Notes: a model not told the origin generated them from the letters alone. 64,000 nucleotides of DNA from Hyaloperonospora brassicae (GCA_947650285.1 CANTFL010001482.1:266314-330313), one strand, 5' to 3'; positions 48,255 to 60,007 are shown, counted from the stretch's first letter. Numbers and translations are program-made.

Positions 48255-49477
48255 TGTGGTAAAGCGACTATGGAAATTTGCTATAGAGGAACTGAAAACA
48301 TTTTTGTTATGTCCGAGCCAGTTAACGGTTGACGGCTCGGTCCCACATCTGATCAGATCGCGTCCATTGGACAGTCATACTAAAATGGATATCAGATCGG
48401 GCAGTTTAAGACCTGCGATTTTTCGGATCAAGGTATGAGGCGGAAGGTAACGTTGGCGATCAGTCGATCAAGAAGGGAACTGCCATCAGCAAGGGAATCG
48501 CGATCGAGATGGCGATCGAGATCGTAATTAGTATTAGAGATCGTGATTAGTGATCAGGTATGCGATCGCGATCGTGATCATTGACCAGGTATGTGATCGC
48601 GATAAAGTTGGTGTGGAGAACATCATGTGATCCGCGATCAGCAAGGCGATAACAATCAGGAAGCGATCGAGATCGGGATGATTGATCAGGTAGGTGATCG
48701 CAATCAGCAAGGAGATTACGATCAGGAAGCGATCGATATCGTGATTAGTGATCAGGTAGGCGACAGCGATCCGACAAGTGTATCAGGTGTGGGCCACGCA
48801 AGTACAAGATCGCTGTCGTCTAGAGATAGCGACATGTGACAATGATGTCCAATACATGGGGATTGGGTTTTTAGGTTTGATTGGTTAACATTAAACAGGG
48901 TTCAATTTGCCACAAAGTATACGTGTCGACTTTTCCTCCGGGTGGATCATTGTCCACCCGACGTCAAGGAAAGGTTTGTATACTTTAATCAAGTGATATC
49001 CCTGAATTGTTTGGCAAGGGATAAAGATCTCTCAAACAACACCCGAACTGCGACTGTACGCAGGAATCTGTGGTTGAGAACCCAATATCGAGAGACGGCT
49101 CAAGTGGTCAGAAGGCTCGCGAATCAAGGTCTACATTTGGAGGAGGCGATCTATTACAGATCAGTGTGACTCATATAGAGCACCCCACAAGCATACAAGT
49201 GATCGCGTGACGAATTCCACGTGATCACACCAACCCCGATCGTGGTGTGAAGATTCCCACACCGTGATCGAACCTCAACCCCACCGCAAACACGGTCAAA
49301 ATTTCCATTGACACGAGTTGACCAGGAAGAGTGCAACTCGCCCCATCGACGGGTACACAAGGTGAGGAAGGCTATCAAGAATACGGAATCGATGTACACA
49401 CTCCTTTAGTCAGTCGTCCGGGCGCCAGTGGAGAGTTGGGATTGACTCCTCAAAAGAGCGATCATCAATCCACCACA
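48255..49477 (+). mobile_element. solo LTR of the element A superfamily inside copia gag
   Basis: 1,223 bp, starts TGTGGTAAAGCGAC and ends CAATCCACCACA. It shares the CGACGGGTACACAAGGTGAGGAAGGC-type U5 block, the GGCTCAAGTGGTCAGAAGG block and the CCAGTGGAGAG end block with the other LTRs here. The 4-base flanks (CGAA, ATGC) do not match, so the target duplication has decayed or ends were exchanged between two insertions. Confidence 0.85.
48480..48785 (+). repeat. GATC-rich U3 tandem repeats of about 66 bp
   Basis: Two good copies (from about 48637 to 48775) contain GATCAGCAAGG, ATCAGGAAGCGATCGA and TGATCAGGTAGG in the same order. More diverged GATCGCGATC units precede them. GATC occurs every few bases. 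Likely the enhancer/promoter part of the LTR. Confidence 0.65.
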
Positions 49478-49483
49478 ATGCTT

Positions 49484-50090
49484 GCTCATGAGTCACCGTC
49501 ACTTTAGAGATCTTGTACATTTCTTCGATTATGAGCTCTAAATGTGGTGCAATACACCACCGAGGTGCCACATTTTGACGAAAGCAGTCTGAAGCAGTCA
49601 AGTATTTTTTCAAGTACTATCCCAACTTGTTCACCTTGACACGCTCCAATCAGCGATATCCAGTATATATCCTCGCCTCCTCAATCGCTTCCAGAAACGA
49701 GAATGCTCATGTGCGAAAATCGCTACCCAACCCGACGTATAGCTCTTTACTAGTAAATCTTTGGATCATTAGCTTCGACGTCTTGGTGTCCAGGAAGGCA
49801 ATACAGGCAGCACCGAAATGTGCTATACCACGTTGAAAACGCTCGTCATCGACCCTTAAATGTGACTGAGGAGGCTGTGGGACGCGATGTCTGGCTACCC
49901 GTGCGTGTAAGTTGCCGTGAGAAAAATTATTTACACCAGCAGGTGTTCGTTGCCCTCGATGCAGATCTTGTGGCATCAACCGAGACACTCCGATCGATCT
50001 ACCCTGCTGAGCAACTTCTCGAATACCGATAGCACCTAAACGATGCGATGGTGGGTCCAGAACCATTTAGACGAGATCTTCTTCATTGCT
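49484..50090 (-). pseudogene. copia Gag N-terminal part (decayed)
   Basis: Between the solo LTR and the 5' LTR the minus strand holds short open pieces (50066-49707; 49613-49484) in the place of copia gag. Sequence such as EMYKISKVTVTHEQALW looks Gag-like but the start and most of the frame are unclear. Confidence 0.45.
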
Positions 50091-50290
50091 TGAGCTCACA
50101 ACTCAAATTGACGGAATCTGTCGCTCCAATCCGTCGAGCCTTGCGGTCGTCTTCTGAAGCAACGCAAGAACATAAACGTCTTCGTCCTTCTTGGTCTCGG
50201 GTTCATTGATTCGTTGCCATCGCTCTCCTTTCGTGAGAGACGAATTGGTCGTGTCTGTGTACGTTTGTTACACTGACGACGGGTTTGCAG

Positions 50291-50307
50291 AACTTGGGCT
50301 TATAACA
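50291..50307 (-). other. copia primer binding site, possibly for an internal tRNA fragment
   Basis: On the minus strand the sequence next to the LTR is TGTTATAAGCCCAAGTT. It does not begin with TGG, but GTTAT..GCCCA resembles the complement of the initiator-Met tRNA anticodon arm, the primer type used by Drosophila copia. This is a resemblance only. Confidence 0.4.
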
Positions 50308-50553
50308 TGCAGGAAAAAGACCTACAACGCAGAGAGGAAATGAAACAGTGAATATATATTAACGTTTTTTGTCCGGTTGGTACCTACTGCTTAAGGTTCT
50401 TTCCATGGTTTGTGAAGAGTCGTCCTTGTATCTCATAAAGCTTCGCATGTATCCCAACAGTCCTTCGTGTCCTCAAAGCGGTTCATTGCATATGCCTCTT
50501 CCACTGAGGCACACCACACATCTTCAACACAGGATGTCATGTGACTTCCAACA
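50308..50553 (-). repeat. 5' LTR of the copia element
   Basis: 246 bp, begins TGTTGGAAGTCACATG on the minus strand and ends TTTTTCCTGCA. About 25 differences from the 3' LTR by eye. Confidence 0.8.
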
Positions 50554-51794
50554 ACTCCATCACGCATTCACTCATGTGTGATCATGCCGGTCCTTTAGAG
50601 AGTGATTGATAAGCGTGGGTAACACGTATGCGCAGCTCAGCTTTCAGCAGGTTTAAATTGACTCAGAATCGAATTAAACTACAGCTGGTCACACAGAACT
50701 ACTAGGCTATAGATGCGCCCATCTCATCGACCGATTGGTGCCAATCCTCGTCATGAAGCTTCTATGTAACAAGGCACTGGGTGCCACGCACTGACCATAG
50801 TGCGTAGCAAGCTCTAAATACATGCAGTGAGAGCGAGTGCACTTGTTAGATTGTGTACACTATACGCTTTCAAAGGAAGACTGAATACTAGACAGCTAAG
50901 CTTAGTAAGAGAAAAAAATCTGCATCAATATAGGGGGTCACTTTCCACGACTCACTTTTCGCTAACTACCACTCACCCTTCATTAAAAGCCCTGCATAAT
51001 CTTCTACCGATGTAATTGGATGAATGTAAATTAAAAAAAGCATATTTCAGAAGCACAAGCTTTAATGCCCAGATCATAAAATCGTTTAAGGTGCGCTTGT
51101 AATAAAGATAATTCAGTTATTACTGTACAATGAACGAATTTTCATGCGCTACCGTGTCCAAGTACTGGTCATTTGATTTTGATGGGTATTCAACGTTAAT
51201 GCATTCGTCTTCAGCACAAATAGCATAGGAAGTGAGCAACGCAGTCACCGTGGGGGTTGAACGAAGTTGCCGACATCCTATTCTATTGTGTTCTGCTCTT
51301 TGCAGTTATTGCGTGGACGTACAGACCGCAAATAATGCATCCTAGCTTTAAGCTGCGATGAATCCCGATGGGTAAAACTATTAATTATATTAAACGATTA
51401 GGCCTGAGAGCAATGACAAGACCTCCGCGGCCATGTAAATAGATGTAATTATAAACTCGCTACCGGTAGCATATCTCGATGGCCAAGTGTAACTCGCTGC
51501 ATGTACGACGTTCCCTCTTCAACATTCTTGGATGCGCTTCATTCTTATCTCGATCGATGCGGGTTCGTGATATAATACCTCTTGTCGAAGTCTATATAAT
51601 ATTAAAGAGCTTTAATTTTGGTGCGAGCGAGGTTCGTATTAGTTTGTTAATTGAATTTATTTGGCCAATCACGATATTATGTTTGGAAAGTGAGTGTTAA
51701 TTAGCGAAAAATGTGTGGTGATTAGCGTCTCCCTTGATATATTTAAGTCCCAAAAAATGTCCTGTCCTAGTAGCCCTAGCTTAGCTCGTTAAAT
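50554..51794. other. gene-free AT-rich spacer
   Basis: No supported gene between the copia element and the hAT element. Longest open frame about 73 codons (51479-51700), without recognisable features. The last 60 bases, before 51795, resemble weakly the reverse complement of an element-B LTR (ATATTTAAGTCC, TGTCCT), continuing the LTR fragment on the far side of the hAT element. Confidence 0.4.
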
Positions 51795-52070
51795 TAGGGC
51801 TCCTACCCGGGTTTTTTTGGGGGGTTGAGGGCACCACCCAGACCCCAACCCCCAAAGGGATACCCACCCACCCCGGGCCCCATGGGGGTTTTCGGGTTAC
51901 AATGCAATAAGTGCTCTATCTTCCTTGTGCAATTGTCCAATGGTAATGTAACGCACATCATTTGAATCGATTATGCAAGTGTCACTAGTGTTAATGTCGC
52001 CTCGTGCGAAGCTATGATTTGAAGTGGAGAATCCGATATATCAATATCTTTGTTCAATCATATTTAAATC

Positions 52071-52683
52071 TTGCAGATGGAACAGACCTACGACTCGGAA
52101 AAGTATCTACAGCCAGCTAGATACATTATTCAAAAGCTTAAAAAGTATCTCAAGGCGGCTCTCAAGAAACCTGTTTACCTGAAGCCGTCATTCTTGATCC
52201 ACGCATCAAGATGTTTTTGTTCAGCAAGCATGCAGGACATTTCGCTAAGTATGACATCCATGCTCGCATGATTCGTGAGAGCTTTGCTGTAGCTGCAAGC
52301 ACTACAGCACTCATGCAGCCGTTACCATGGCTACTGAAGAATCAGGCGAAGAGGTCGAAGATTTTGAAGATTTCATTTATGCAAAGCGGCAGAAGACTAC
52401 CAACGTGGACGATGGAATTGTGAAGTATTTGGGGGAAGCCCTGGCCGATAGGGTTGTGTATCCTTTAAGACATTGGCACCGTCAACAGGTGGATTTTTTC
52501 TAGTTTGGGCAAGATAGCGAGGGCCCTTCTGACAATTCCTGCTATCAGTGTCCCTTCCGAGCGTGCTTTCTCGATACGTCGTTTGATTTTCAGGGATGAA
52601 AGGGCATCTCTGGACGGGGAAACAATTAGGATGCTAATGTGTATGCAGGACTGGTACAAGAAGTTGCCGAAGGTAGTTTTGTA
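52071..52683 (+). pseudogene. hAT transposase, C-terminal part only
   Basis: Starts with ATG at 52071 (MEQTYDSEKYLQPARYIIQ), shifts frame near 52200 (IKMFLFSKHAGHFAKYDIHARMI) and ends with the hAT dimerisation block AISVPSERAFSIRR...LMCMQDWYK at 52525-52670. The RNase H-like catalytic residues of the N-terminal half are absent. Element B inserted only about ten bases after the coding end. Confidence 0.75.
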
Positions 52684-52694
52684 GAGAGGGTGAA

Positions 52695-53132
52695 TGTAAC
52701 GGTGTAGCCCGTTACATGAAATTGTCATTGAAGCAATTTGACAATAAAGAATATTACGTCGAATATTCTTTTAATAATATCACAGACATGGTGATATTGT
52801 TGGGATGACCGAAGGGTCTACTCATTGGTTGATATCGTGATGATATCAACCTACCAATCGCTGCTAGACGCGCGCAATGGGTGGTGAGTAGACGTCATCA
52901 TACACTTAGTTATATTGGTATAATTAAGCCAGGACAACAGAAGATTCAAGGAGTTATAGGACTTGATTATATTAATACAGTTTTACTTTTACCAGAGACT
53001 AGTCTGACTACTTAGTCTCCTTTCCTTCCTCTATGTTTCTTCAACACCTAGCAGGGCACTGTCAACCACTGTCGTCAGTGAAAGTATACTCCGTACTGGT
53101 CAACCAGTACGAGTCAACAGTGCCCTGTTACA
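52695..53132 (+). repeat. 5' LTR of element B
   Basis: 438 bp, TGTAACGG...CTGTTACA. Its first 160 bases are five hairpins in a row: 52695-52716 (arms 8), 52722-52744 (arms 6 plus an inner stem), 52746-52771 (arms 10), 52776-52798 (arms 8), 52827-52851 (arms 10). Its last 80 bases form a branched structure: an outer stem AGGGCACTGT/ACAGTGCCCT (53053-53062, 53117-53126) enclosing hairpins at 53067-53080 and 53093-53110. Confidence 0.9.
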
Positions 53133-53134
53133 CC

Positions 53135-53152
53135 TGGTAGCACTTTGTATTC
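53135..53152 (+). other. primer binding site of element B
   Basis: TGGTAGCACTTTGTATTC starts two bases after the LTR and begins with TGG, as expected for pairing with a tRNA CCA end. The tRNA is not identified. Confidence 0.55.
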
Positions 53153-53182
53153 CGTCCAAGGACCACAACGCCATCGCCCAAC

Positions 53183-54303
53183 ATGAACATGTTGGACACT
53201 ATAGACGGCGACAGCTTTCACGGAACCCGTAAGAGCTACTCTCATTTAAGCGACATTGAATGGAGTGCGATCAAACGAATGAGTTCGACCGTTGGCTAAG
53301 AAGCCATATGGGCCATGCAATCCTCAAGGGATAGGGACCAGCAACATGCCGTCATTAGCAAGTTCTTGCAACGAGAACTTGATGAGTCGTGAGCGCAGAT
53401 GACCTCGTTACGACAACAAGATCACCAGCGGACCGAAGCACTGAGACAACAACAGTCTCAGTCCTCAGAGCCGACGCGTAAGCGTCGACGGGAGTCTCTG
53501 AAACGAGAGGTCCCCAAGTATCGGGGAGTCGAGGAAGACTCCCTGTTGAGGTGGTTCGTCGAGCTGGACGATGCCATCGATACTAGTCGCATCGACGATG
53601 AGCGAATACAAGTCTCATTCGCTCAGTTTAATCCGACAGGAGAAGCCAGAGCTTGGCCCTGAACCTCAAGTTGCACGACCCAAATGTGTTTGGGTCGTTG
53701 AGGATCTTCAAGAACCTGCCCAGTGTGACTTTCGAGCCGCCCAGAGCCGATTTCAGGACTCTTTCGGATCTCCTGCAAATCAAGCAGGGTAAGCGTAAGG
53801 TTCACACTTACGCCTAACATGTGCGCTACCTTGCAAGCTGCATGGTAGTGAACCCTGTGAGTTAGTTTGTGTTGATCACAATCTTTATTCAAGGGCTTTC
53901 AGACGGTCCCTTTAGGGACCACCTGTTCCGCGGGGAGCTAAAGACGCTCTCAGAGACAATCTTTGCAGCGGAGCAAGAAGATTATAGCGTGAGAAAGTAT
54001 TACTCTACGTTGACCCCGCATCGTCCATAGAGACGATTGACAGTCGGAGGCCCAGAACCAATGGACCTCTGTCAAGTCGAGGGCGAGAAACCTTGCCCTA
54101 TAAATGACAAGCGGATGGTGAGATGTCATCGCTGTCACAAATTAAGACATTATGCATACGAATGCAGTGTCCCCCGCTCAGCACCGCGAGGTGCTGAGCG
54201 CAGTATTCAGTCACCATCAAGACGATCTGGAGGGCGAGAATCCGTTGCTGTTGCAAAGTCGCAACAGCGAAGTGGACCATCAAAAAACAATCGGGATCAG
54301 TAG
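53183..54303 (+). pseudogene. gag of element B
   Basis: ATG at 53183 (MNMLDTIDGDSFHGTRKSY); a stop follows at about 53298. A capsid-like part continues at 53399-53662 (VPKYRGVEEDSLLRWFVELDDAI, IQVSFAQFNPTGEARAW). The nucleocapsid at 54037-54303 has a CCHC zinc knuckle, CHRCHKLRHYAYEC, in a basic context. At least four frame changes or stops occur in between. It would form the particle and bind element RNA. Confidence 0.75.
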
Positions 54304-54439
54304 GGGCAAGGCGTCCTACTGATCCAGCAACATCAAGAGAATTTGCAAATCTCCTGAAGAAGTTTGCTCCCGACACACAATTTCTGTGTTTCTCTGCACG
54401 TGGTGATGAATTGTCCCTCATCACCTTGAAGTTAGAAGT

Positions 54440-54840
54440 AACAGAAGACTTGTCACTTTGCGCCCTAGTTGACTGTGGGGCGTCGAACAATTTTTTCGTC
54501 GCCAGTAGCTAGAGGCAGGAAGTTTTAACTTCGTGGAGCGGGAGATCCCTCAAACAAGATGACGGTGCGCCTAGCGACAGGCGCATCGATCAAGGTGAAG
54601 AAACATGTAGTGGATTCCGTTTACACGTTCAAAAGTGAACAGTACAATGATGATTTCATCGGGCTTGACCTAGATGACAAGTTCGACGTCATCTTAGGGT
54701 TGCCTTGGCTCAGAAAATACGATCCAAGGGTGAGTTGGCAGCATCGATCCGTGAAGATACCTGCTGCTTGTTCCTCAGATAACCACCTGATGAATATCTT
54801 GGAACGCCCACACTCACGTGGGTGTACTACGAGCGAGTGA
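54440..54840 (+). pseudogene. aspartic protease of element B
   Basis: Catalytic region ALVDCGASNNFF at about 54460-54500 (Cys where many families have Ser/Thr, which may be normal for this family). After a break it is followed by MTVRLATGASIKVKK and FDVILGLPWLRKYDP (54559-54760), the second conserved block. Frames differ before and after about 54510. Confidence 0.7.
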
Positions 54841-55319
54841 GATGGCCTCACTTGTGGTACGGTCGTTAGCACGACTGTACAAGAACACAATGCAGATGAT
54901 CACTTCATTGTGCAGAAAGCTCACCCAGATCCTGTAGAAGTGATTTTTTCAAGGAGGTATTCGAGACACAAAATGTCTTGGTTAATGATTAATCAAGCGT
55001 AGGCGCTTACACGCTTGATCTGATAGCGCCTTCGAAGTTAACTTTGGAGATAACTCAGTTGCCAACGCTAGAACCGAAACGGTTCTTGCGTGATCTGCGT
55101 AGTGGCATAGTCAAGCAGATCTATGTACTCCTCGCGGAGGACGAAAACGTCTCCGATATTCGATCGGCAAAGGTTGTTTACTGAGAACGAACAGGTTCTC
55201 AGCAGCTCATCGATGGACGAAAGTGTCCTCGATGAGAAGACTCGGATTGAGCGGTACACGTCTCAATCCTGGAAGTCGACTTCAGGCAAATCCTTTGTAT
55301 CAAGGATTTCATCAAATTC

Positions 55320-57939
55320 AGGGATGTGTTCCCTGAATCCGTGCCTTGCGAGTTGCCTAAAGACAAAGGCACTCGACACGAGATCGAGCTCAAGCCGGGT
55401 TCGAAGTACTGTGTCATGATGCAGTGGCCACTGCCTCGTGAACAAGTACTAGCGATCGACAAGTTCTTTGCCGATCGCTTAGCAGCGGGCCATGTGAGGA
55501 AATCAACATCCCCTCACAGCTCTCCGACCTTCTGTGTGCGAAAGGCCAATGGAGGATGGCGGATAGTGCACGCATTCAACAAGTTTAACTGCTGCAACGG
55601 TACCGGCTCAGACGCCGATACCGAGGAATGACGTAATCATAGATGGTATGTCAAAGAGTACCATCTTTTCGTCCATGTATCTGATGGATGGATTCTATCA
55701 GATCCTCATGCGTGAACGGGACATCCCCTTCACGGCAGTGAGTACCCCCAGCGGGATGCTGTGGGAGTGGCTAGTGATGCCACAGGGGCTGAGTAATGCA
55801 CCTGCGACATTCAACAGATGTGTCACAAATCTGTTTAGACCGGTGCGAGACTTCGCACCGAGTTAATTCGACGATGTGTTCGTCCATAGCCGGGCTATGG
55901 ACGGAAAGACGAACGTTGAAGTCCACCGAACTCACGTTCGTCAGGTTCTTCAGCTTATGCGCAAGCATAAGTTGTACGCCAACCTCAAGAAGTGTATATT
56001 CGCGGCTAGCGAAATACCACTTCTTGGGTGCATCGTGGGTAAACACGGCGTACTCCCCGATCCCGAAAAGATCAAGGCGATCACCGACTGGCCAGTGCCG
56101 GTCGATGTCAAGGGACTAAGGAAGTTCCTTGGGCTAGCGGCGTACTTGCACAAGTACTCGCGCAACCACGCCGAGATGACTGCTCATCTTTCTTGCTTGC
56201 TCAAGAAAAATGTCAATTGGTCATGGAACGCTGAGTGTCAGCGTTCCTTTGAGGGTATCAAGCAAAGCTTGATGCAATCGCCGATCTTGGCGATTGCAGA
56301 TCAGGACAGAGCGTTTCACGTGGTCTGTGACGCCATCGATTTTGCTATCGGTTGTGCGTTAATGCAGTTCGACGCAGATGGCGCAGAGCGCGTCGTCTGT
56401 TATCAGTCGCGTCAGCTGCAACCAGCCGAACGCAATTACCCAGTGCATGACAAGGAACTCCTTGCCACGAAGTACGCACTGGCTAATTTTCGCGTCTATC
56501 TCTTGGGAGATAGACCGTTTGTTGTCTACACGGACCATGCGTCATTACGCACGGCCGTAAACAGTCCACACCTCTCGCAAAGGATGGCGAGGTTGCTGTC
56601 TTTCTTTGCGGAGTACAACTTCTCCGTGAAGTATAAACCAGGACGACTATACGTCGTCGCTGATGCGCTTTCGGGCCGGCCTGATTTCGAGCCGGACGCA
56701 CAAATCAACAGTGAGGATAAGCCCACTGTTGCGACACTGTCAGTCAGTGTCCCGTCGTCAAGTTTACTTGACGACGTACGAAAGGCATACGCGGAAGATA
56801 AGGATCTTCTGCGATTTATGGATCATCTGGTGAATCCATCCAGTAAATCAATGAGGGATTTGCCAGCTTTGTACCGATCCTCATCGGATCGATATAGTAC
56901 ACGCAACGGATTGCTGTACTATACAGCTGTTGCCGACGACACGCCTCGTGTCGACGTACCCGCTCATCATGATTTGCGTTTACGCATCATGTATGAGTGT
57001 CACGATGCCCAAACAGGCAGCCATCGTGGTAGAGAAAAGACTTACCTCACGGTAAGTCGTGACTTTTACTGGCCACGCCAGTATCAGTTTGTCCGCAAGT
57101 ACATACGTGCTTTCGAGGTTTGTCAACGGGTGAAGCCTAGTCCTTCATCCCGTGCGCCACTACAACCTCTGCCTGTTCCGACAGAGTGCTGGCAGTACGT
57201 TTCAATGGACTTCGTCTTCGGGAAACCCGAAGACGCTCACAAGAATAACGGTATTCTTGTGTTTGTTGACCGGTTCAGCAAGATGGTCCACCTTGCTGCT
57301 GTCCCTGAGTCGATCAAGGCTCAAGGTTGTGCTCGTGTCTTTCTAGACAAGGTCTTTAGACTCCACGGGTTACCCCGTGAACTCTTATCCGACCGTGACC
57401 CTCGGTTCACGGCGGCATTTTGGCAAACCGTGTTCCGCACATTGGGAACACGATTGAAGATGTCCACTTCTGACCATCCCGAAACATATGGTCAGACGGA
57501 ACGTGCGAACCGTGTCCTCGAAGAGATCCTTCGAGGATATGTCCACTCGTTTCCGAGTTGGAGCGAATTCCTACCCATGGTGGAATCCGCCATCAATAAT
57601 TCGGTGCATGCTTCAACACAGCACACACCGTTTTACGTGAATGGCCTACGCCATCCACGTGTGCCCACCCTTCTAGAGTGTGACTCTTCGAAAAGGGGGG
57701 AGGGACTCGCTCGAGCAAAAACCGTTTTGGCTCTTGCTCATCACGTGTCGACGCTAACGTCGTCACGTATGATGCCGATGTCGATCAGGTCGACATCGAT
57801 GAAGGAAATCACCTCAATATTAGCGATGACGCCATTAATGACTCGGATGATGATGACGATGCTGGTATATTCAGCATCGTCAACGATTATGCCAGCGAGG
57901 AAGAAGACAGCCTCGATGAAGAAGAGAGCAATCTCTTAG
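55320..57939 (+). pseudogene. reverse transcriptase, RNase H and integrase core of element B
   Basis: RT begins near 55320 (DVFPESVPCELP, HSSPTFCVRKANGGWRIVHAF). One extra base near 55590 shifts the frame; it resumes with SMYLMDGFYQILM and PQGLSNAPATFNR. The catalytic YFDD reads stop-F-D-D at 55864-55875. From there the frame is open to 57939: RNase H (VVCDAIDFAIGCAL, YPVHDKELLATKYAL, YTDHASLRT), then integrase with H...H, AFEVCQ (first zinc cysteine replaced by Phe), SMDFVFG, SDRDPRF and GQTERANRVLEE. Integrase D, D, E are all present. Confidence 0.88.
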
Positions 57940-57941
57940 CA

Positions 57942-58424
57942 GTGCGCACGAAGCGCACTGAAAGACAAAACAAAGAGTCAGCAGAGAACTTCCTGCTGAC
58001 TCGAGAAGCGGTAGTCCGTTTCGTTCAGGACTCCATCGCAAACACTGTAGACCTCCAGAAACGGAGCGCAGACAAGAATTTAAAAGCAAATGTTCTTTCA
58101 TTTAAGGTTAACGACCTAGTACTACTGTCTACGGTAAACTTACCTGGACATGTAGTCACTAATGTCGGCAGTAGTAAACTACTGCCGAAATACATTGGTC
58201 CCTTTCGTGTGTTACATCGCAAGGGCAATGCATACACGATTGAGTTGCCTCGCACGATACGCACGTATACTACGTTTGATGTTGGTCGTCTCCGCCCGTA
58301 CCACCAGTACGAGGCCTCTTGTGAGAGCGGACATAACCGGCAAGCTCAAGAATCCCTAACAGATTCTTGTGATCACGGACCAAACACTGAAGTTGGTCCT
58401 TCGTCGAAAGGAGTTGATCCTTGA
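57942..58424 (+). pseudogene. integrase C-terminal (GPY/F-like) region of element B
   Basis: Continues integrase in the next frame: LTREAVVRFVQDSI, then VNDLVLLST, KLLPKYIGPFRVLHRKG (the GPF variant of the GPY/F motif) and TFDVGRLRPY. Stops at 58424, just before the region opposite the antisense coiled coil. Confidence 0.75.
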
Positions 58425-59888
58425 TCGACGCGTCCTCGCGACGAGCTGTCTCTAGCTCGTCGCGCAAACGACGCCTCTCGCGTTCACTCTCAAGCTGAGC
58501 GAACGCGAATTCCGATCGGTCTATCTCCCGATCGGCACGAAGACGTCGCACGTCCGACTGCAAGGCGTGACGACGATCATATTCGTGATCGACGTCCTCT
58601 TTCAGATCGGTCAGGTAACGATCGTATTTACCCAAAGTCTAGTGCAGGCCCGGCGGCTAAGCCGGACCTTGTCTTTCCACCGCCATCTAAACCACTGGTG
58701 GGTTCCCACGGTAGTCAACGCTTTCTTGTGGATCGTTTCTTGAACCACCGTGGCAATTCATAATCGAGGACGAGCCACTACCTCGTCCGGTTGCGTGAAT
58801 ACTCACCTTCCTTTGACAGCTGGGAACCTCGTTCCCAGCTGATGGCTGACGTTGAAGTTCTTGTTCACCAGTATGACGAGACTCATCCGATCGGTCCGAG
58901 GGCTCATCGGTGTACACGCGCTTTGGCGCTTGTAGACGGATTGCAAGTTTTCAATCGCGTCCCGCATCTCAGCCGAGATGTGTGCCCTTCCCCAAGGCGA
59001 GCATAGGTAACACACATCCCTATGTGCACGCTGCGAGTTTTCAACACAACTCGCACAAGGATCTTCCCGGGTGAGGCAAGGAATTTCTGCCTAACTCGAC
59101 AAACGATGCAACCCGTACCTTGCACCGGTTGGCGTTCGCTTTTCGAACTTGATGCGTATCGCCTCAAGTTTCTTGAGCCACCCTTCTTGTCCAAAGTTCT
59201 TTTCGTTTTGGACGAACGCGTTCCACGCTGCCAAAAGCGAGTTCTTGTCCCGAATTTGGTTGCTGTTGTACCATCGATGTCTAAGAAAGACATCGAGATA
59301 AAAGTCTTCTTCAGCGCGAAAGTTCTTCGCGCTGGAACTCAAGCCGTGAAGCTCAGTTGCATCGAATAAGGGTATTCGATGATGCTGGCTTGTCGCGTGA
59401 GACAGGCTATTGATTAGCCGTTCGGGCAAATGCCACGGCTTCAGCTCATCACGCTTCAAAGTGGTACCTGTTTCGGTACCGCGGCTTTCAGAATGACGAC
59501 GGCTCTCGCCATCGTCATCACGCTCTTGAGATGAAGCACGAGTTGATACTGGTGAGGCATAGTATTCCTCACCATAGAGTTCATCATCACTGCCGAATAG
59601 ACTGTGTTGCATTTCACGAGTCCGCTCGTTCGACAGTGTTCTTGACGAGCGTTGAGGCACCGCCGGTGATCGGGATGGCTCTGAAACGTTGCGCAAGTCA
59701 GGCACGTCTGACTCGCCAGAATTGATGACCTCATTGACAAGGTCATCCTGTGCACGTGGTGCGATACCGCGTGCGTCTGCAGCACCTTCTGCTGTAGACG
59801 GAGAACAAGCAGCAGACGAAGAAGCGTCTGCCGCAGAGTCTGGCACAGAAGCAGGCTGTGTGGTCTTCGAATCACCTCGCATAGACAT
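58270..59888 (-). pseudogene. antisense accessory gene of element B
   Basis: Opposite-strand gene next to the 3' LTR. First ATG 59888 (MSMRGDSKTTQPAS), 132 bases from the LTR. Order: acidic Ser/Ala-rich N-terminus; a conserved-looking helical block at about 59460-59150 (LKPWHLPERLINSLSHAT, EEDFYLDVFLRHRWY, LLAAWNAFVQNEK); then a change of frame into a Cys/His-containing block at about 59050-58930 (MCYLCSPWGRAH, ENLQSVYKR); a low-complexity stretch; and a coiled coil at 58635-58300 (SERERRRLRDELETARRE, LLGILELAGYVR). The coiled coil lies opposite the integrase-chromodomain linker and the middle lies opposite the chromodomain. Function unknown. The composition and layout recall the antisense protein of element A, but I see no clear sequence match between them. 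Confidence 0.65.
58690..58905 (+). pseudogene. chromodomain of element B
   Basis: One frame with a single stop reads SQRFLVDRFLNHRGNS, stop, then SHYLVRLREYSPSFDSWEPR and HQYDETHPIG. This matches the FLV..L..R...YLVRW.GY....DSWEP pattern of Ty3 chromodomains. It lies on the strand opposite the interior of the antisense gene, so the two genes appear to overlap tail to tail. Confidence 0.7.
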
Positions 59889-60007
59889 GTTAACTATGCG
59901 AGGCAGGGTCAGGAGTGAATGGGTCTGACCAAACAAGTGCTCCCTGTCCCACTGGTTTCCAACGGGTGGCCACCAAGTTTCCGATAGTCAGACGGTGACT
60001 ATCAGAT

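Larger units (their letters stand above)
44187..50553 (-). mobile_element. old copia (Ty1)-type LTR retrotransposon with nested solo LTR
   Basis: Runs right to left: 5' LTR 50308-50553, gag, protease, integrase, RT, RNase H, 3' LTR 44187-44430. The order integrase before RT defines copia. Without the nested solo LTR (48255-49477) the element is about 5.1 kb, normal for the family. LTRs differ at roughly one base in ten, so it is much older than elements A and B. No clear target duplication remains (TCGCC versus ACTCC). Confidence 0.85.
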
